DNA of 64,000 nt, taken from positions 992,621 to 1,056,620 of the forward strand of contig VZSF01008207.1 in the NCBI GenBank assembly GCA_013398295.1, read 5' to 3'. This document shows positions 24,620 through 37,461 of the stretch, in pieces. This DNA comes from Chionis minor (lineage: Eukaryota; Chordata; Aves; Charadriiformes; Chionididae). The translations under genes were made by a program, and so were the position numbers. The notes under the pieces were generated by a model, which had not been told where the DNA came from, did not search any database, and saw nothing but the letters and a program-made list of their open reading frames with translations. Position 1 is the stretch's first letter. Every line of letters starts with the position of its first letter.

Positions 24620-24845
24620 GTGAAACACAGAACTACAAGACAGCTGAGGTTGGAAGGTATTTCTGGAGATTGTCCAGTCCAAATCTGTGCTCAAAGCAGG
24701 GTCAGCCAGAGCAGGTCCAGTTTGATTTTGAGCATCTCCAAGGAGGGAGAGTCCACAGTCTCTCTGGGCAACCTGCTCCCAGTGATTTTTCACCCTAACA
24801 GTAAAAAAAGGGTTTTCCTACGTTTAAGTTGAATTCCCTTTGGAT
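24620..24845 (-). mobile_element. CR1 LINE, diverged 3' tail
   Basis: Plus-strand words GAGGTTGGAAGGTATTTCTGG, GTCCAGTCCAAATC, GTCAGCCAGAGCAGGTCCAG, GGAGAGTCCACAGTCTCTCTGGGCAACCTG-like text and TAAAAAAAGGGTTTTCCT match the CR1 3' untranslated region and the last codons of ORF2 in minus orientation. The octamer tail is reduced to ACACAGAACTAC. Divergence is greater than in the neighbouring long copy, and it lies 130 bases beyond that copy's 5' end, so it is a separate, older insertion. Confidence 0.85.
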
Positions 24846-27800
24846 AGTAGGTATGATGTCGTTTGCTGCTGTCAATTTACATTGGAAGATGGTATGTCTT
24901 TTTATCCACTTTCCATTGTCATTATTGTTAGAAATTACAAGCAGGTTTTTTGCTTTGAAGAGACAGCAAATATTTATGATTAAATGCTTCCTGAACGTCA
25001 ACTTGTCATTGAAGGAATACATGTTCTTACAGACATTTGAGTGATTCGAAACAGAAAGGAACATTATATTCAAACTAGTGTTTTCCAGAGCAAGTTGCGC
25101 CTCCATGATCTAGTGCCATTTCTTCTAAGAAAAACAGGGTCTACAATTAAGACATGTTAATAAACCTCTGATAAATGTTGTCTACAAAGAAACATTGCTT
25201 TCATTCTTTAAAGTTACTTGAACAGGGTTAAGAGCACGTGTGCAGACATCACAAGGTTTGCAGATAATGTGCAATATTTTTAAAAAGAAGTATGCTCACG
25301 TATGATTCTATGGTTTGTGAATAGAATATATGATGATTTCTGCCATCTGTGGGAATGCACGTTAAGGCAAAGATTGCATTCTTCATATTTCCTATGTAGT
25401 TTTGCAAATGTATCAGGAAATTAGTACACAACAAAGTGCAATGCTTTTGAGAAAGCAAAATGACCAGATTTTGAAGCATACTGAGCAGCTACTGAGAACA
25501 ACTGATGGGTTTCTCATACTTGTGAAGGCTAAACACAGCGATTAAAAGTTAGTTAGCTTAAAAGAAAAAGGTGGGGTGTAAATCATGTTCATTTTGGATA
25601 ATAAGCCTTAGATGGCATCATTTGAAATGTCACCTTGTATTCAGCGAGATTGTAGCTGAACAACTTTAAACTTAATTGAGGCAGCTTGAGTCAGCGCTGT
25701 TGTGGTAATATAAATAGAAGCAAAGACTGGCTGAATACCCAATGTTTCTCTCAAGCCCCTCACAATCTCTCATGTGTTAGGATGCCAGAGCTGAGTGCTC
25801 CAGCATAAAAAAATGGAGTCCTGGAAACTCAAGACCTTACTTTGTATTGACAAGACTATAAAAAAACAAATCCTCTCCCTGTGAGTCAGGGTGCAGCTTT
25901 CGGAGGGCTCAGGAGAGGGGAGCTTTTGAGCTCGTGCCTGGTGGGAGAGGAACTTGAATGCAGCAGAAGATTTTGCCCAGCGGTTCCCTGCCAGCTTGGC
26001 CCCCTGGCAAGCAACCAGTGCCCTTGTCACCAGCTGCCCTCATGGAGGTCCTGGGGAGCTCAGGGGAACCAGTACAGGGGATCCTAGCATTCAGATTCAC
26101 ATTGAGGTCAACAGTATTAGTGTGGAAGCTTCCATATTTCTTCCTGATAGGGGATTCCATATGAAAGCATCCCATCTGGCCTTGGCACCTTCTCTTATCC
26201 TACTTGTTGTAGCTTATTTCCATGCTCAACTAATCCCACATGGCAGTTAGAGGTAAGTATGTTAATCAGTCTTAAATAAAGTTGAAGCTGTGCCTCAGGA
26301 GTGCTTTACTGCCAAATACCTGTGCTTTAATCACGAGGTCTGATAATCCCAGTTGATGATCCCACAGTAATATACCACACTCTAAGAAAGGTACAGCACG
26401 GCTCCGTGCAAAGTATTGTATTTCATGTATGTAACATACAAAGTGTAGAAGAAGGTGATGTTCTTGTGAATTAAGGATTTCCAAGTGTACGCCGTTAAGG
26501 GAAACTTAGTTAAAATCAAAGGGACAGCCTAAGAGAGAAATAATTAGAAAATCTGAAAACTTCCTGATTAGTCAGAAGAAGTAACAGAAATTTGTGTTCA
26601 GAAGAATTCTGAGCGCCTTCTCACTGAGGGACTCTCTCATCTACCGAGAAATCTGATGAAGCAAAACAGAACAGGGTCATCTTAAAAGGCGAGAAGCCCC
26701 TCCTATTCCGAAAGCAGTTTATGAATAAAGAGAGGCTAAGTTTTTTCTTTCACTGTACTTCCACTGTATTTTGCATGTCTGTAAATCTGATCAATATTAT
26801 TTCTGAAGAGTAGAGAAGCACACCCTTACTCCTTTCATAAGTAGCAATCGCAGAAATCAGACAGTTATTATTATCTCTATAAAATGTACATGAAAGCTTA
26901 ACCTTTTTGAACTTATTTATGCTAGCCTAATAGATAAACAGCCTAATTCAGAATTTTACACAGTGACATCTGTAAGTGAATTTCAATTTATCAGAAAGAA
27001 ACCGGAGAGATAATTGTGGAAAACTGACTACTGATTTTGTCTTACACACATACACACACACACAGATTCTCTGTGATTTGAAGAATCACATATTTGAGCA
27101 AGAGCATAACTTCATATCTGTGAACAGTCAAGCATCATATTCTTCACTAAACTTGACACTGGATATTTTAAGAAATGCCAAATAATATTGTACTTCCTGT
27201 GAAGAACTGCTGCCAGTAGCAGTTAAAACAAGACTAGCACCTTATCACTGTTAAGCAGAATACTGGAGTGAGTCAAGAGACCCAAGGTTTTTTTCCTGTT
27301 CTGAGACTGAATATATGATCTGCAGTTCACTGTTTTTTGAGCTGCTGCATTCCAAATTATAACTCAGCAAAACTATTTTCCGGCATCTATAAGGGACATT
27401 CTTCACAATAGATGAAAATTGTGACCTGAGGGCTATGTGTTTTCATTCCACAGTGTATTTCACCTACTGAACACTGAGAATGAAGCTATTGCTAATTCTG
27501 TAACTGATGTACAAAGGTGAAAGCTCAATTTCCAATCCACCAAAAGCTTATTAAGAAAATTATAAGGGCTTGCACACTGGCAATGGCTCTGCGGTGAAAA
27601 GTTAAACCACCAAAATTTTTGAACCTAGCATAGCTTGGTTTTTACTCCTCCCTTTTCCTGCCACTCTGGTAACTTAAAGAGAAGTGGTACGTGCTTAATG
27701 GTTCTTGCTACCTATACAGAACAATTGTACCTTGGTGCCTGCATCACTGCACAATTGTATGCCCTGGCAGCCCTCTTAGTTCTGTTTCTTCTTCTGGAGA

Positions 27801-28735
27801 TAAAATAAATTTGGCATTGGCCCTGCAATTGCACAATTAATTACAGAGATGCCCACAAAACCCCTTACGTCTCTCTCTCCTTTATCCTCTAGTTCCTCTA
27901 CCAGGAACCACTGGAAGGAATGTTAACAGGACAACAGAAAATATTTTGTCATGAATATGAAGTGGATACAGCCTCTTTCCACAAACACATGTTCTGCCTT
28001 TTTCTTGCAGTACCCTCACATTTAATTTATTCAATATTTAGCAAACATACTTATTTTTATTTCCTTTCTCTGCTTTGATCACAGAAGGTCTTCAAAGAAT
28101 ATTCCATGTGCACCATTCGCACAAGTGCCTTCGTTTAATTGCTCAGGTAATTCACCGCATGTGCTCACCAGGCTCAGGGAGCACAAGAGGTTTTCTGGCA
28201 TGAATGCTCTCATGGGAATGGTAAACCGGGAAGTGATAAACGAAGCATTTTCTACTGAGTGTGTACAACCACAGATACCATGGGCACAACCAGGAACAAC
28301 AACGATGCATGCAGCTTAGAAATCAGATTTGCATGGAATTGCACTAGTGAAAATCAGTCCCTCAAAACTCTCCAAAAAAAGCACAAAGAAGGAAAGGTAC
28401 AAAGAAAAGCAAAATGAATTCATTCGGAAACTGCAGAAGAACATGGGAGGCAATTGTTGCCTTCTGTAACACCTATTCCAACATCTATTATTCTATTCAA
28501 TTACATCTATTGCTGATGTTAAGTATCAAAATGCCTCCAGGAATCGTGGTTTACCATAATATGAACAGAGTTCAGATGATCTTAATATGAGGTTGGAAAG
28601 GAGCATACATGTTCATGTATAAGAACAGAGCTGCATTGGAGAAGCAAATTGAGAAGACTCCCCTCTGCAGCAGCCCGAAAGTTTCCAGTGTGCCATTGCT
28701 ATTTAGATAACATTGTGACAGGCACTTCACCCAGA
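24846..28735. other. AT-rich unique non-coding sequence
   Basis: No gene or repeat family is recognised. A short (CA)n tract lies at 27045-27064. Parts of 25540-25760 and 27270-27640 are CpG-poor and look like candidate conserved elements. Frames of 60-103 codons have no recognisable features. Confidence 0.55.
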
Positions 28736-28738
28736 ATT

Positions 28739-28825
28739 TATGGGCCAGATTGTGACACCATTACTCATGCTGAAAACCAGCATATAACGGCAACAGCCCC
28801 ACTGAAGTCAGCAGACTACCAGACC
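28739..28825. repeat. Remnant of an ancient amniote repeat
   Basis: GGGCCAGATTGTGACACC followed by TTACTCA and CCCCACTGAAGTCAGC follows the word order of an ancient dispersed repeat in reptile and bird genomes (GGGCCAGATTCTGA, TTACTCA, CCCATTGAAGTCAATGG). The copy is short and diverged, and the assignment is from memory of that word pattern. Confidence 0.45.
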
Positions 28826-28829
28826 TGAA

Positions 28830-30175
28830 GTCATGAGCAAGGGTTTCACAGTCTAGCTCAACTCTGTCCCTGGGCAGATAACCTGTGGACCCACAGACAT
28901 GTAGTCAGGCTTTCAGCAAAGGTACATAAAAAATCTGAAGAAATGTTTTCCAGCAGCAAATCAGGAAGGGGAGGAGGGGCAGGGAGAGAAGTTGTAGGCT
29001 CCTCTAATGTTTTGTTAGGCTTCCTGGCTCCAATCTTAAAAAAATAAGCAACTCAAGAGATNTTTTCTTAAGGAACAACAAAAGACAGTGATGCTAAAGT
29101 TAAGAATATTGCCTTATCAGACAGCTACATACAAGAAATAGAAGAGCTGTGAAGACAATATTAAAGGTTTTAATGATATGCCAATGCTCCTTGGGGAGGA
29201 TACAGCTCTCTAAATATTTTTTGAATGCGATACCAATATACAAATTAACCACATTTTATTCCTGTGTTCTCCTTTATCTTTTCCTCCACTCTTCCTCTAT
29301 GATTGCTGTAGTTTTTGTATTTTTATTTTCTTTGTGCAGTTAAGCTCTAATCACACTTGATCCTAGCCATATTAGCTTCTTTTTTATGAAAGGGGAAGAC
29401 TTTTATAACCACAGCAACAAATTTCTTTGTCACATGATTTATCTCATTCCTTTTTATGGTCGTGAGGCTTTTTTCCCCTTTAATTACCCAACAGAAGCAA
29501 AGTCTCTCATCCTTTCCTCATCTTTATGTACTTTGCTTTCAACCAGTTCCAGATGACAGCATGGAAGAAAGTTTTCCAGCTCAGTACATCCACCTCTTCT
29601 TATATATTTGGGCTGACTTGTGCTATGGAGAACAGGCTACAGATTTTGTACTGACCACCCAGTAGAAGTGTCTTCTGCTATGAGCGCCTCTCGCAGTAAT
29701 ACTCCTTTCCTCCACATTAAATTGGCTCTTCCTCACAGGCTCTGTGAAGATCCCAGCCCTTCCAGACTTTAGCTGTGGTGTGAGATCTCATTCTCTCAGA
29801 TCTCAGCTGTTCATCCACTAATTCCTTTGCATGTTTTGCAGCATTTATCAGCTGACTCCTCCGTCCTTCAGCCCTGCAGCACTTGGGCTTGCTGAGCACT
29901 CCCTGCTCCATCCTCTGCCTTTGCCTCCTCCACTTCTGCACTGCCATGTCCACAAGCACATGTCTTGTAACTCGAACAGCCTGGCAGCATGCTGTAGGAA
30001 CACACTTTGACTATACGGTCACAAGACAAATTCAGCCATTTCTTTTCCCTCCCCCTTGTGCCCCATTGTCTTATATTTATCACTGCTTCCATGGGCATTG
30101 CCTTTCTCCACTCAAGATTTAATATTCATATTTTGGAGAGGCAAACTTTCCTCTGGCAAGGAGCAGTTGTGGCAG
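28830..30175. other. Unique non-coding sequence
   Basis: No supported gene. There is one ambiguous base at 29062. A 97-codon stretch without stops on the minus strand (about 30010-29717) is rich in charged residues and is mentioned in the findings, but it has no recognised family. Confidence 0.5.
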
Positions 30176-31060
30176 GGGATGCATGCAGTCACAAAACGAC
30201 AACGGGAAGGTCTCAGCTGGGTCACCCCCAGGCGAACGCCCCGGTTTGCCCCAATGCGGAGCGATGACAAGGTTTGGTTTTGAGGACTTGCATGATTCCC
30301 AGGCTGTAACCAGCCCAGGGGCTGTGCTGGTGCTGTAGAGTACGTGGTTCAGTATGCTCGACCGCTTCTGCTGCCTTCTGTCCTTGCCTGCAGAAGCTGC
30401 TGCCACCACCTCGGTGTCACACCACCCTACTGCCCCTCTGCACTGCTGCCCCTCTCTCCCGGCACCGGCACTGGCACCGGCACCGCTCCTGTGGTGGTGT
30501 AGTGGGAAGCCTGGGCAGCTGCCCACCTTCTGCTGGGGCACCTCCGCTCCCCTCCGGTGAGACTGGCATCATTTTTAAATACTGCCTGGGACAGGACTGT
30601 GTTTGGAGGGCGAAAGGACTTGATCTTGCGCTGGTGTTTCACGGAGCTCCATTTCCCTTTTATTTCCTGAAGAATCACGGCCAGGGAATCCCCGTCACCC
30701 CAAAACCTCCTTAAAAGCTGAAAAGGTCGCAGCAGATAATCCGTAACTCCCAGGGGCACCAACTTGGGTGGATTTTGGGTGCCGTGAGTGGTGCCTCTGC
30801 AGCCCCGACCCTCGGCAGCTCTTGGCCAAGGCAGGGGACGGCTGCGCAGGCACAGCCAACCCTGCCAGGGGCCTGGGCAGCCCTTGGGAAAATATTACTG
30901 TAATGAATAACCGACTGACATTTAGCAACGCAAAGCCTTTTGTGCAGCGAGGGAAATGTCACCGTGCATTTTCTTTTCAAGGAAACGTGTGGGCCATGCC
31001 TTGCAGATGGGTGTTTGCCGATGGGAGAGGGGGGCTGGGGAAAGGAAGGGACCTTCGCTT
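30176..31060. other. GC-rich patch with a short hexamer repeat
   Basis: GC and CpG content are higher than in the flanks. It contains four tandem GGCACC-type hexamers at 30461-30484 (one reads GGCACT). Overlapping frames of 70-144 codons on both strands are expected in stop-poor GC-rich DNA and show no domains. The 30885-30985 part is less GC-rich and looks like unique conserved-type sequence. No promoter motif is convincing. Confidence 0.45.
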
Positions 31061-34000
31061 TGTTTGCAGCAAACAGAAGCAAAACTCCACCTTTTTAGGT
31101 GAAGGTATATATGTCAAACCACTGACATCAGAGGGGAAGCTCCCTTGCTCTGTGCCGTCTTCACCTAGCTTGCATTGCTTTAGCAAAGCCAGAGGTTGCT
31201 AAATAACACATGGAATGAAAAATAAAATAGCCCATAACTCTGCAACAGTTGGAAGGGATTTTTTGCTCATTCTTCATCTCTTTCACGTGCTGTGTTGAAA
31301 TATGAGGCCAAGAAGGAGGCCAAAATACTTAAAAGGCCTATCATGAGGTAATTCAGCCCCAAGCCCCAAGCAGGGGAACACAATGATAGCAGTGTGCTGG
31401 CTGTTTGCACAGAACTTGAAATATCAGAGCCCCATAGACCCTAAAATGCACAATTAAAAATGAAACGTCCCCTTGGGGCCCAGAGATTACCCACATCTCC
31501 CCCTCTGAAAATGTTTCACTCAAGTGTCCTATAAAACTGGTAATTACTTGTGGCACCTGCACAAGGTAGCTGTTGAGAAGAAAGCTGTAAAAAAATGACC
31601 AAGGTTACGTACCCGTGCTTAACATCATGTCCTCCAGTGACCATCACATGTGCCCGTGCTTTATGCCAAGGACAGAAGGTTGAAGCAGCAGCAAGCAGCA
31701 TGTAAATGGTCTTCCCAACTTTGGGAAAGGCAACACAGTGTAGCAAACCTGTCCCATACAAGAGCCTGAGCTCTCTAGCAGGACCCTACAAGGATTCTTC
31801 CTCCTCATCCACAGAAAAGAGGGAGTCAAAGTAACACACTGCATGGGGTCCATCTCTTAAGCAAGCACAGATCTGCTTCTGGGTTTACTTCCTCCTCAAG
31901 GCTCTTGGATGGTCAAGGCAGAGCCCAAGAAAGCAGAAGGCAGTGGTTTGCCACTTGGCCACAAGGGCAAAGGTGGGCTTTTGTCACTTCTGTACCTCCA
32001 CAATTCCCCTGTGGAGCAACGGCCCGCAGCTCCTGGGGGGGGTGTTCTGGGCAACTTCTGGCATCTGATGCGGAGGGAGGTAACACCAGTGGCCAGCCAG
32101 GGAAAAGGCAGTGAAGAAATCCTTAAATCTGGCACTGAGATTAAAACCCAAGAGCAGCACACTGGAAAGACCACACTGGCAGCAGGCGGAGTGAAACACA
32201 GGGCAGCACAGCAAGTGCAGACACCGTTCTTATCAATTGCTGGGCTTCACACATAGACGTATTTATAGTACTGACGGGGTGGCAAACATGCAGAAGAAAT
32301 AAGCAGAATTACAAAACAGCCCAGCCTGTTAGGTCACTTACTTGCCAAGAGGGCTACCTGCCCCACAGGCATTTCTGGCAGGCCTTCCATGCTAGCCAGG
32401 TGCATTTGAGTGAAGTGGGGAGGGTGGCATAAAAGCTGTATGCTTATTTTGCATGATTGATCCCACGATCACGGCTAATGTGGCATTTACAACTGCAGGA
32501 TCAGACTGTAGAAAAGCAAAAATAAAAAAGGAAAAATTAGCTGTATAAAGAAATCTCACTGCCCAGCTCAACTGAATCAGTGAAGCAAAGAGAAGAACAG
32601 ACCGCTTTTGGAACAACTAAATGCATATAGAAGAATTTTATATTAAATAAACCTAAAAACACACACCAAATTTAAAAATGGAGAGCTCTAACTTAAACAA
32701 TAGATATAAAATATTAACATAGATTAATATTCACAGTTTACAAAATGGATAAATTAAGTTATTCATACCCTGTATAGATGATATTCATCCTTCTCGAGTG
32801 CCCGTCATTTTAGCTGTTGCCTTCAACTTACTCTTCTCAACAGCTAAAAAACAAGAGAAATGAGTGTTAGCAATCTCACAAGAGTGGCTTGTATCTTCTT
32901 GTAGTCATAGCAAAACGTTCATTTCAAGCTAAAATCTGAATGTGAAGACAGTAGCTGTCTTAGCCAGATGGTGGCACTATAAGCACTTGCTATCACAAGG
33001 GCATTATAAATAGGGGGGGGGAAACCCCAAACAAACCAAAAAATCAAACCACCAAAAAAACCCAAAAATAAACCACTATAACAACTGCAGTATCACTTTA
33101 CAGCACTGCATCTTTTAATTTATGAGAGACCATCACAGATGGCTAAACATACATGAATTGCCTGTATTACTGAGCCCAAACCATTAGCTTAATGAAGAGC
33201 ATGCTGGAAAGAAATAGAGTAAGAGTGTCTCATGACATTTCTAAAAATGCGTTCAAAAGAAAACCAAAACCCTTTCTTTCCCCATTCCCCTTCCAGTCCA
33301 AGTTTTTCAAACTGTTCTCAAATCACAGGGAGGAATCCCAGTGGGCTGCCAAATGACCTCTCTTACCACACCACTTACATCAGCACATGGATATCAAAAT
33401 ATATTAAACACAGAAGGTACGGGGCACTGACTCAAAACTGTTTCTTGGGCAGATTAAGTGACAGAGTGTACAGGACAGCAATCTGGTAGTTGCTATATCA
33501 GCAATTTGCGATAGGTACAGATTACATGTTTTCTATGGCATATAAAGAAGAAATGTGAAGAAGACAGAAAATGTGGGAGGGAAGCCCAGCTCCTCTGGTG
33601 GCAGTGGGACTTTTACCCTTGCCTTCTGTGTGGCCAAGATTACCCCTTAAAGGTCGCATCAAAATGTACAGGGCCTGACTTTTCCACAGAGGTGTGAAAC
33701 CATGTGCACCAGCAGAACCGTTCCTGGTTTACAGGAGGAAGAGTGGCAGGAAAATCAACTGGAAAATGTGTCTGAAAGTACAATGGATGCTCTGCCTATT
33801 GGAAGGAAAGGAAAGGAACATGCAGCCCTCTGGACATCATACTAACCAAATTCCCCTCCTAAAAACAAAGTTACTTAACATTTTACTCCTGCTTTTATTG
33901 CATTTGCCACTGTTTCTTCAGAGGCTTCTTTGCCTTCTTTCATGCATCATTTTTGTGGGATTATTTCTTTTTAAGGATTTTTTATTGCTTTCCCAAGTTA

Positions 34001-36460
34001 ATCTCTCAACTCTAACACTTTATTATTCTTTCTTGTCAACAGTCAAAAATATCGATTTTGTTGGTCAGTATTCCTTCTCTTTTCTGACATAAATAAATGA
34101 CACATATATACTGCTTTAAATTAACTGATTTCTAAGTGTTTAACAAATGAAGCCTGCACCATCGCTGGTTTACAGATGGGGAAGCATGAGAGAACTCAGA
34201 ACCAGAACAACGATTTAGATACTGATCCTGACAACACTTGTTCATATGAATAACTTTACGAGAGCATTTGATGTGGCGACTTAGATACATCAAGTTACTT
34301 GTGTACTAAAGTGTTTGAGGACCAAATCCTTATCTACTAATAGCAGCGGCAACTGGCTTCTCTTCTCCTTCTTCAATTACCTTGAAAAATATTGTAATCC
34401 TTGAGCAAAACATTGGTTTTAGGAATAGATCGTCAGAATGGCAAAGGGGAAGAAAGTAGTAAAATCCAAAATTGGGATTAAAAAAAGAATTCTGATTTGC
34501 AAAAAAGTCCAGATTAAAAATAAATATGTAAATGAATTTTCCTTTTTTTCTTTAACCATGAGAAAACGTGTAGTAAAAATTTCCCTGGTCTTTTTCACAG
34601 CGAAAAGTCAAAAATTGGGTTGCCAAAAACTTCTCAAGTTCAGTAGCAGTAACAGCCTATTTGAGATTAGACAGGAGGTTTCAGCACATGACATTTCAAA
34701 TGCTGAGAGATGCAGGAAATATCAGGGATTTGCCTTGATTATATAAAGATACTGTCTTCATAGCGAACTCACTATTATTCAGTGCATTGTAAATGAGAAA
34801 AACTATGTAACCAAACTACAGAAACCTGACAGCCATACTCCCAAAGAAACAACCATATTTTATAGATACACAGTACATATAGGAAAAGGCTGAATATCTG
34901 GCTTCTCATTCCAGTTCTCACGAAGGAAGATTTTTCCAACCTACACATTTATGAGAGAGAGACAAATAACATGGGGAAGTCAATAACTTGCCAAAGCCTG
35001 ATGAATGCAAAAAATGCTTCTTTTTTCCTGGACGACTTCTAGCCAGGCCTATTGCTCCAGACCCTTAGGGACTCACATCTTCTGTGAAAAGCGTAGCAAA
35101 TGACCCTTCCCTTCTAGTATGGAAAATAATCAGTGCCATCTCAGATAAGAGATTCCTTAAAACTTGTAATATTAGTGTGCATACCCACTGGACTAAATCC
35201 TGTTTTTAGGAGGGGTCTTCCACTCTTTTGATCAGCAATCCAGTCTGTCCTACCTTGCCTGATTTTCTCACACTAGGTCAAATAAGAGGTAACAGCAGAC
35301 GAAACAGAGTCTGAAGTTCTACAGAAGGAAAATGACTAAGGAGAACCTAAAGCATCAGACATATTATTAAACAGGCTGGACAAAGTCATTCTGAAATCAG
35401 AGCAAATTTTCTCCATAAAGCTTAAACCACTTCCAAAGGACATAACCTTTTACAAAATATACACCTTTTTTTTTGTTTAGTCCTGGACCAATGAAAACAT
35501 GGGGAGCTACCTTGGCTTACATGTACAAGAGCTTAATTATTACTGTGATCAGTTCCTCTACTGAAAGGAAAATGCTCTGAATCAAGATGAGGAAAGAACA
35601 CGTATCAGTCCACAAACTTAAACTATATATATATATATATANTATTTTTATTTTTCTTCCTAGAATGCAAAGAAAGTTAAGGACATGTCTCAGAGTGAAT
35701 AATCAGACTGACTAAGCATTTCCTTGAGGAAACAGAAAATGAGGAAATGTCACCATGATTTGCTTCTTGCTTTGCTCAGAAAAAAAAATTATTTTTACTT
35801 CAGTTTTCCCAGTGAAAAAACCCACACAAAAAAAGATATCCTCATGGGGACATGAGTTCACTTCTGCACACTCTGACATGTTAGTCATTCCCACTTGGTT
35901 CCTCTTGCTCAGTAGCTTATCCTTGCTCAACTTACAGAAAATAAATTCAATGGGACTTTATCAGGCTACCAGAGCAGTAGGGAAATAGCTTACATTTCCC
36001 CCTGATACTGTACTACTCGTTGAGGCCAAAGCATTCAACAGAAAACCATCAGCAGTCTTACAGGAGATCTTCAGTCACCACATTGGAAGCAAAGTTGTGA
36101 TGAATTAACACACAGCTCCAAACTCAAACTCGATGATGTCCTACCAGCCAATCGCTGTGAAGGACTTTGTGTAGAAATGCATCACACAGAAAAGTTTTGA
36201 TTCAACATACACCTTAAGCAGCCTTGTTCATGTCAGACTCATTTCTCCTGCTCCTTAGCTTCTCTGCCAAGTCTTTCCTCTTTCCCAGAGGTGATCAGAC
36301 AAAAAAGGAAGCCCATAAGGAAGAATCACAGAGGCCCCTGGCCTATTTACTAGTATTGCAAAGAGGATCACTCAGAAGCTAAATTAAACCATGGTTCGCT
36401 CTGTTACTCTAGCCTGCTCGCATGTGTGTGCTTTCCTGAAGGCTCACCTTGTTCTCACTG
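31061..36460. other. Unique non-coding sequence with simple repeats
   Basis: No gene is supported. Low-complexity tracts are a G-run followed by A/C-rich text at about 33015-33080 and a (TA)9 tract at 35624-35641, next to an ambiguous base at 35642. The 32620-32770 stretch is very AT-rich. A 132-codon frame at 33694-34092 (plus) includes a leucine-rich stretch encoded by TTT/CTT-rich DNA but no recognisable family, and is taken as chance. Confidence 0.55.
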
Positions 36461-36465
36461 CTGGT

Positions 36466-37461
36466 CACAGAATCACAGAATCATAGAATCACTGGGGTTG
36501 GAAGAGACCTCTGGAGATCATCCAGCCCAACCCCCCTGCCAGAGCAGGTCCATCTACAGCAGGTTGCACAGGATGTGTCCAGGCAGGTTTTGAATGTCTC
36601 CAGAGTTGGAGACTCCACCACCTCTCTGGGAAGCCTGTTCCACTTCTCTGCTACCCTCAAAGTAAAGAAGTGCCTCTTCATGTTCAGATGGAACTCCCTA
36701 TACTCAAGCTTGTACCCATTGCCTCTTGTCCTATCACTGGACACCACTGAAAAAAGACTGGTCCCGTCCTCCTGGCACCCTCCCTTTAAGTATTTATAAG
36801 CATCGATGAGATCCCCCCTCAGTTTTTTCTTCTCCAGACAAGGAGAAGACTCCCTCAGCCTTTCCTCATAAGAAAGATGTTCCAGTCCCCTAATCATCTT
36901 TTTAGCCCTTTGCTGTACCTTCTCCAGCATTTTCCTGTCTTTCTTGAACTGGGGACCCCAGAACTGGACACAATACTTGAGTTGTGACCTCACCAGGGCA
37001 GAGTAAAGGGGGAGGATGACCTCTCTCGACTTGCTTGCCATGCTCTTTTTGATGCATCCCAGGATACTGTTGGCCTTCTTGGCCACAGCGGCACATTGCT
37101 GGCTCATGGTCATCCTGTTGTCCACCAGGACTCTCAGGTCCCTTTCCACAGAGCTGCTTTGCAGCAGGTCAGCCCAGGTGCAAGACCCTACACTTGCCTT
37201 TGTTGAACTTCCTAAGGTTTCTCTCTGCCCAAGTCTCCAGCTTGTCCAGATCACACTGAATGGCAGCACAGCCTTCTGGTGTGTCAGCAACCCCTCACAG
37301 TTTTGTGTCACCAGCAAACTTGCTGAGGGTACTCTATTCCTTCATCCAGGTCACTGATGAATGCATTGAACAGGACTGGACCCAGTACTGACCCTTGGGG
37401 AGCACCACTTGTTATGGACCTCCAACTAGACTCTGCCCCACTAATCCCAACCCTCCGAGCT
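36466..37461 (-). mobile_element. CR1 LINE, 3' portion (minus copy of an inverted pair)
   Basis: The 3' end at 36466-36492 has CACAGAATCACAGAATCATA octamers and is followed by the CR1 3' untranslated region (GGTTGGAAGAGACCTCTGG on the plus strand). Coding similarity to the ORF2 C-terminus continues to about 37461, where plus-strand CTCTGCCCCACTAATCCCAA still matches CR1 text. There the match stops and a second CR1 in the opposite orientation begins. It is 5'-truncated inside the reverse transcriptase. Its 3' region is of a different subfamily from the neighbour at 37457-38634, so the two are independent insertions. Confidence 0.95.
36560..37455 (-). pseudogene. CR1 ORF2 C-terminal reverse transcriptase remnant
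   Basis: An almost continuous frame of 278 codons (37317 to 36481) includes [70 protein letters not shown] and [12 protein letters not shown], the thumb and C-terminal part of the CR1 reverse transcriptase. Upstream, in other frames, are [14 protein letters not shown] and an FAGD box where the family has FADD, so one catalytic Asp is replaced by Gly. A 2-base deletion after DLDEGIEY disrupts the frame, and the segment around 37150-37280 has more breaks. It is a dead copy with no host function implied. Confidence 0.93.

Noticed and set aside
30119..30541. 140-codon minus-strand frame with a short Gly/Ala-rich segment
   Set aside because: GC-rich patch with frames open on both strands; the repeated hexamer explains the repetitive peptide.
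36481..37317. 278-codon minus-strand frame as a host gene
   Set aside because: Its motifs ([28 protein letters not shown]) are those of the CR1 reverse transcriptase C-terminus, so it is a LINE remnant.
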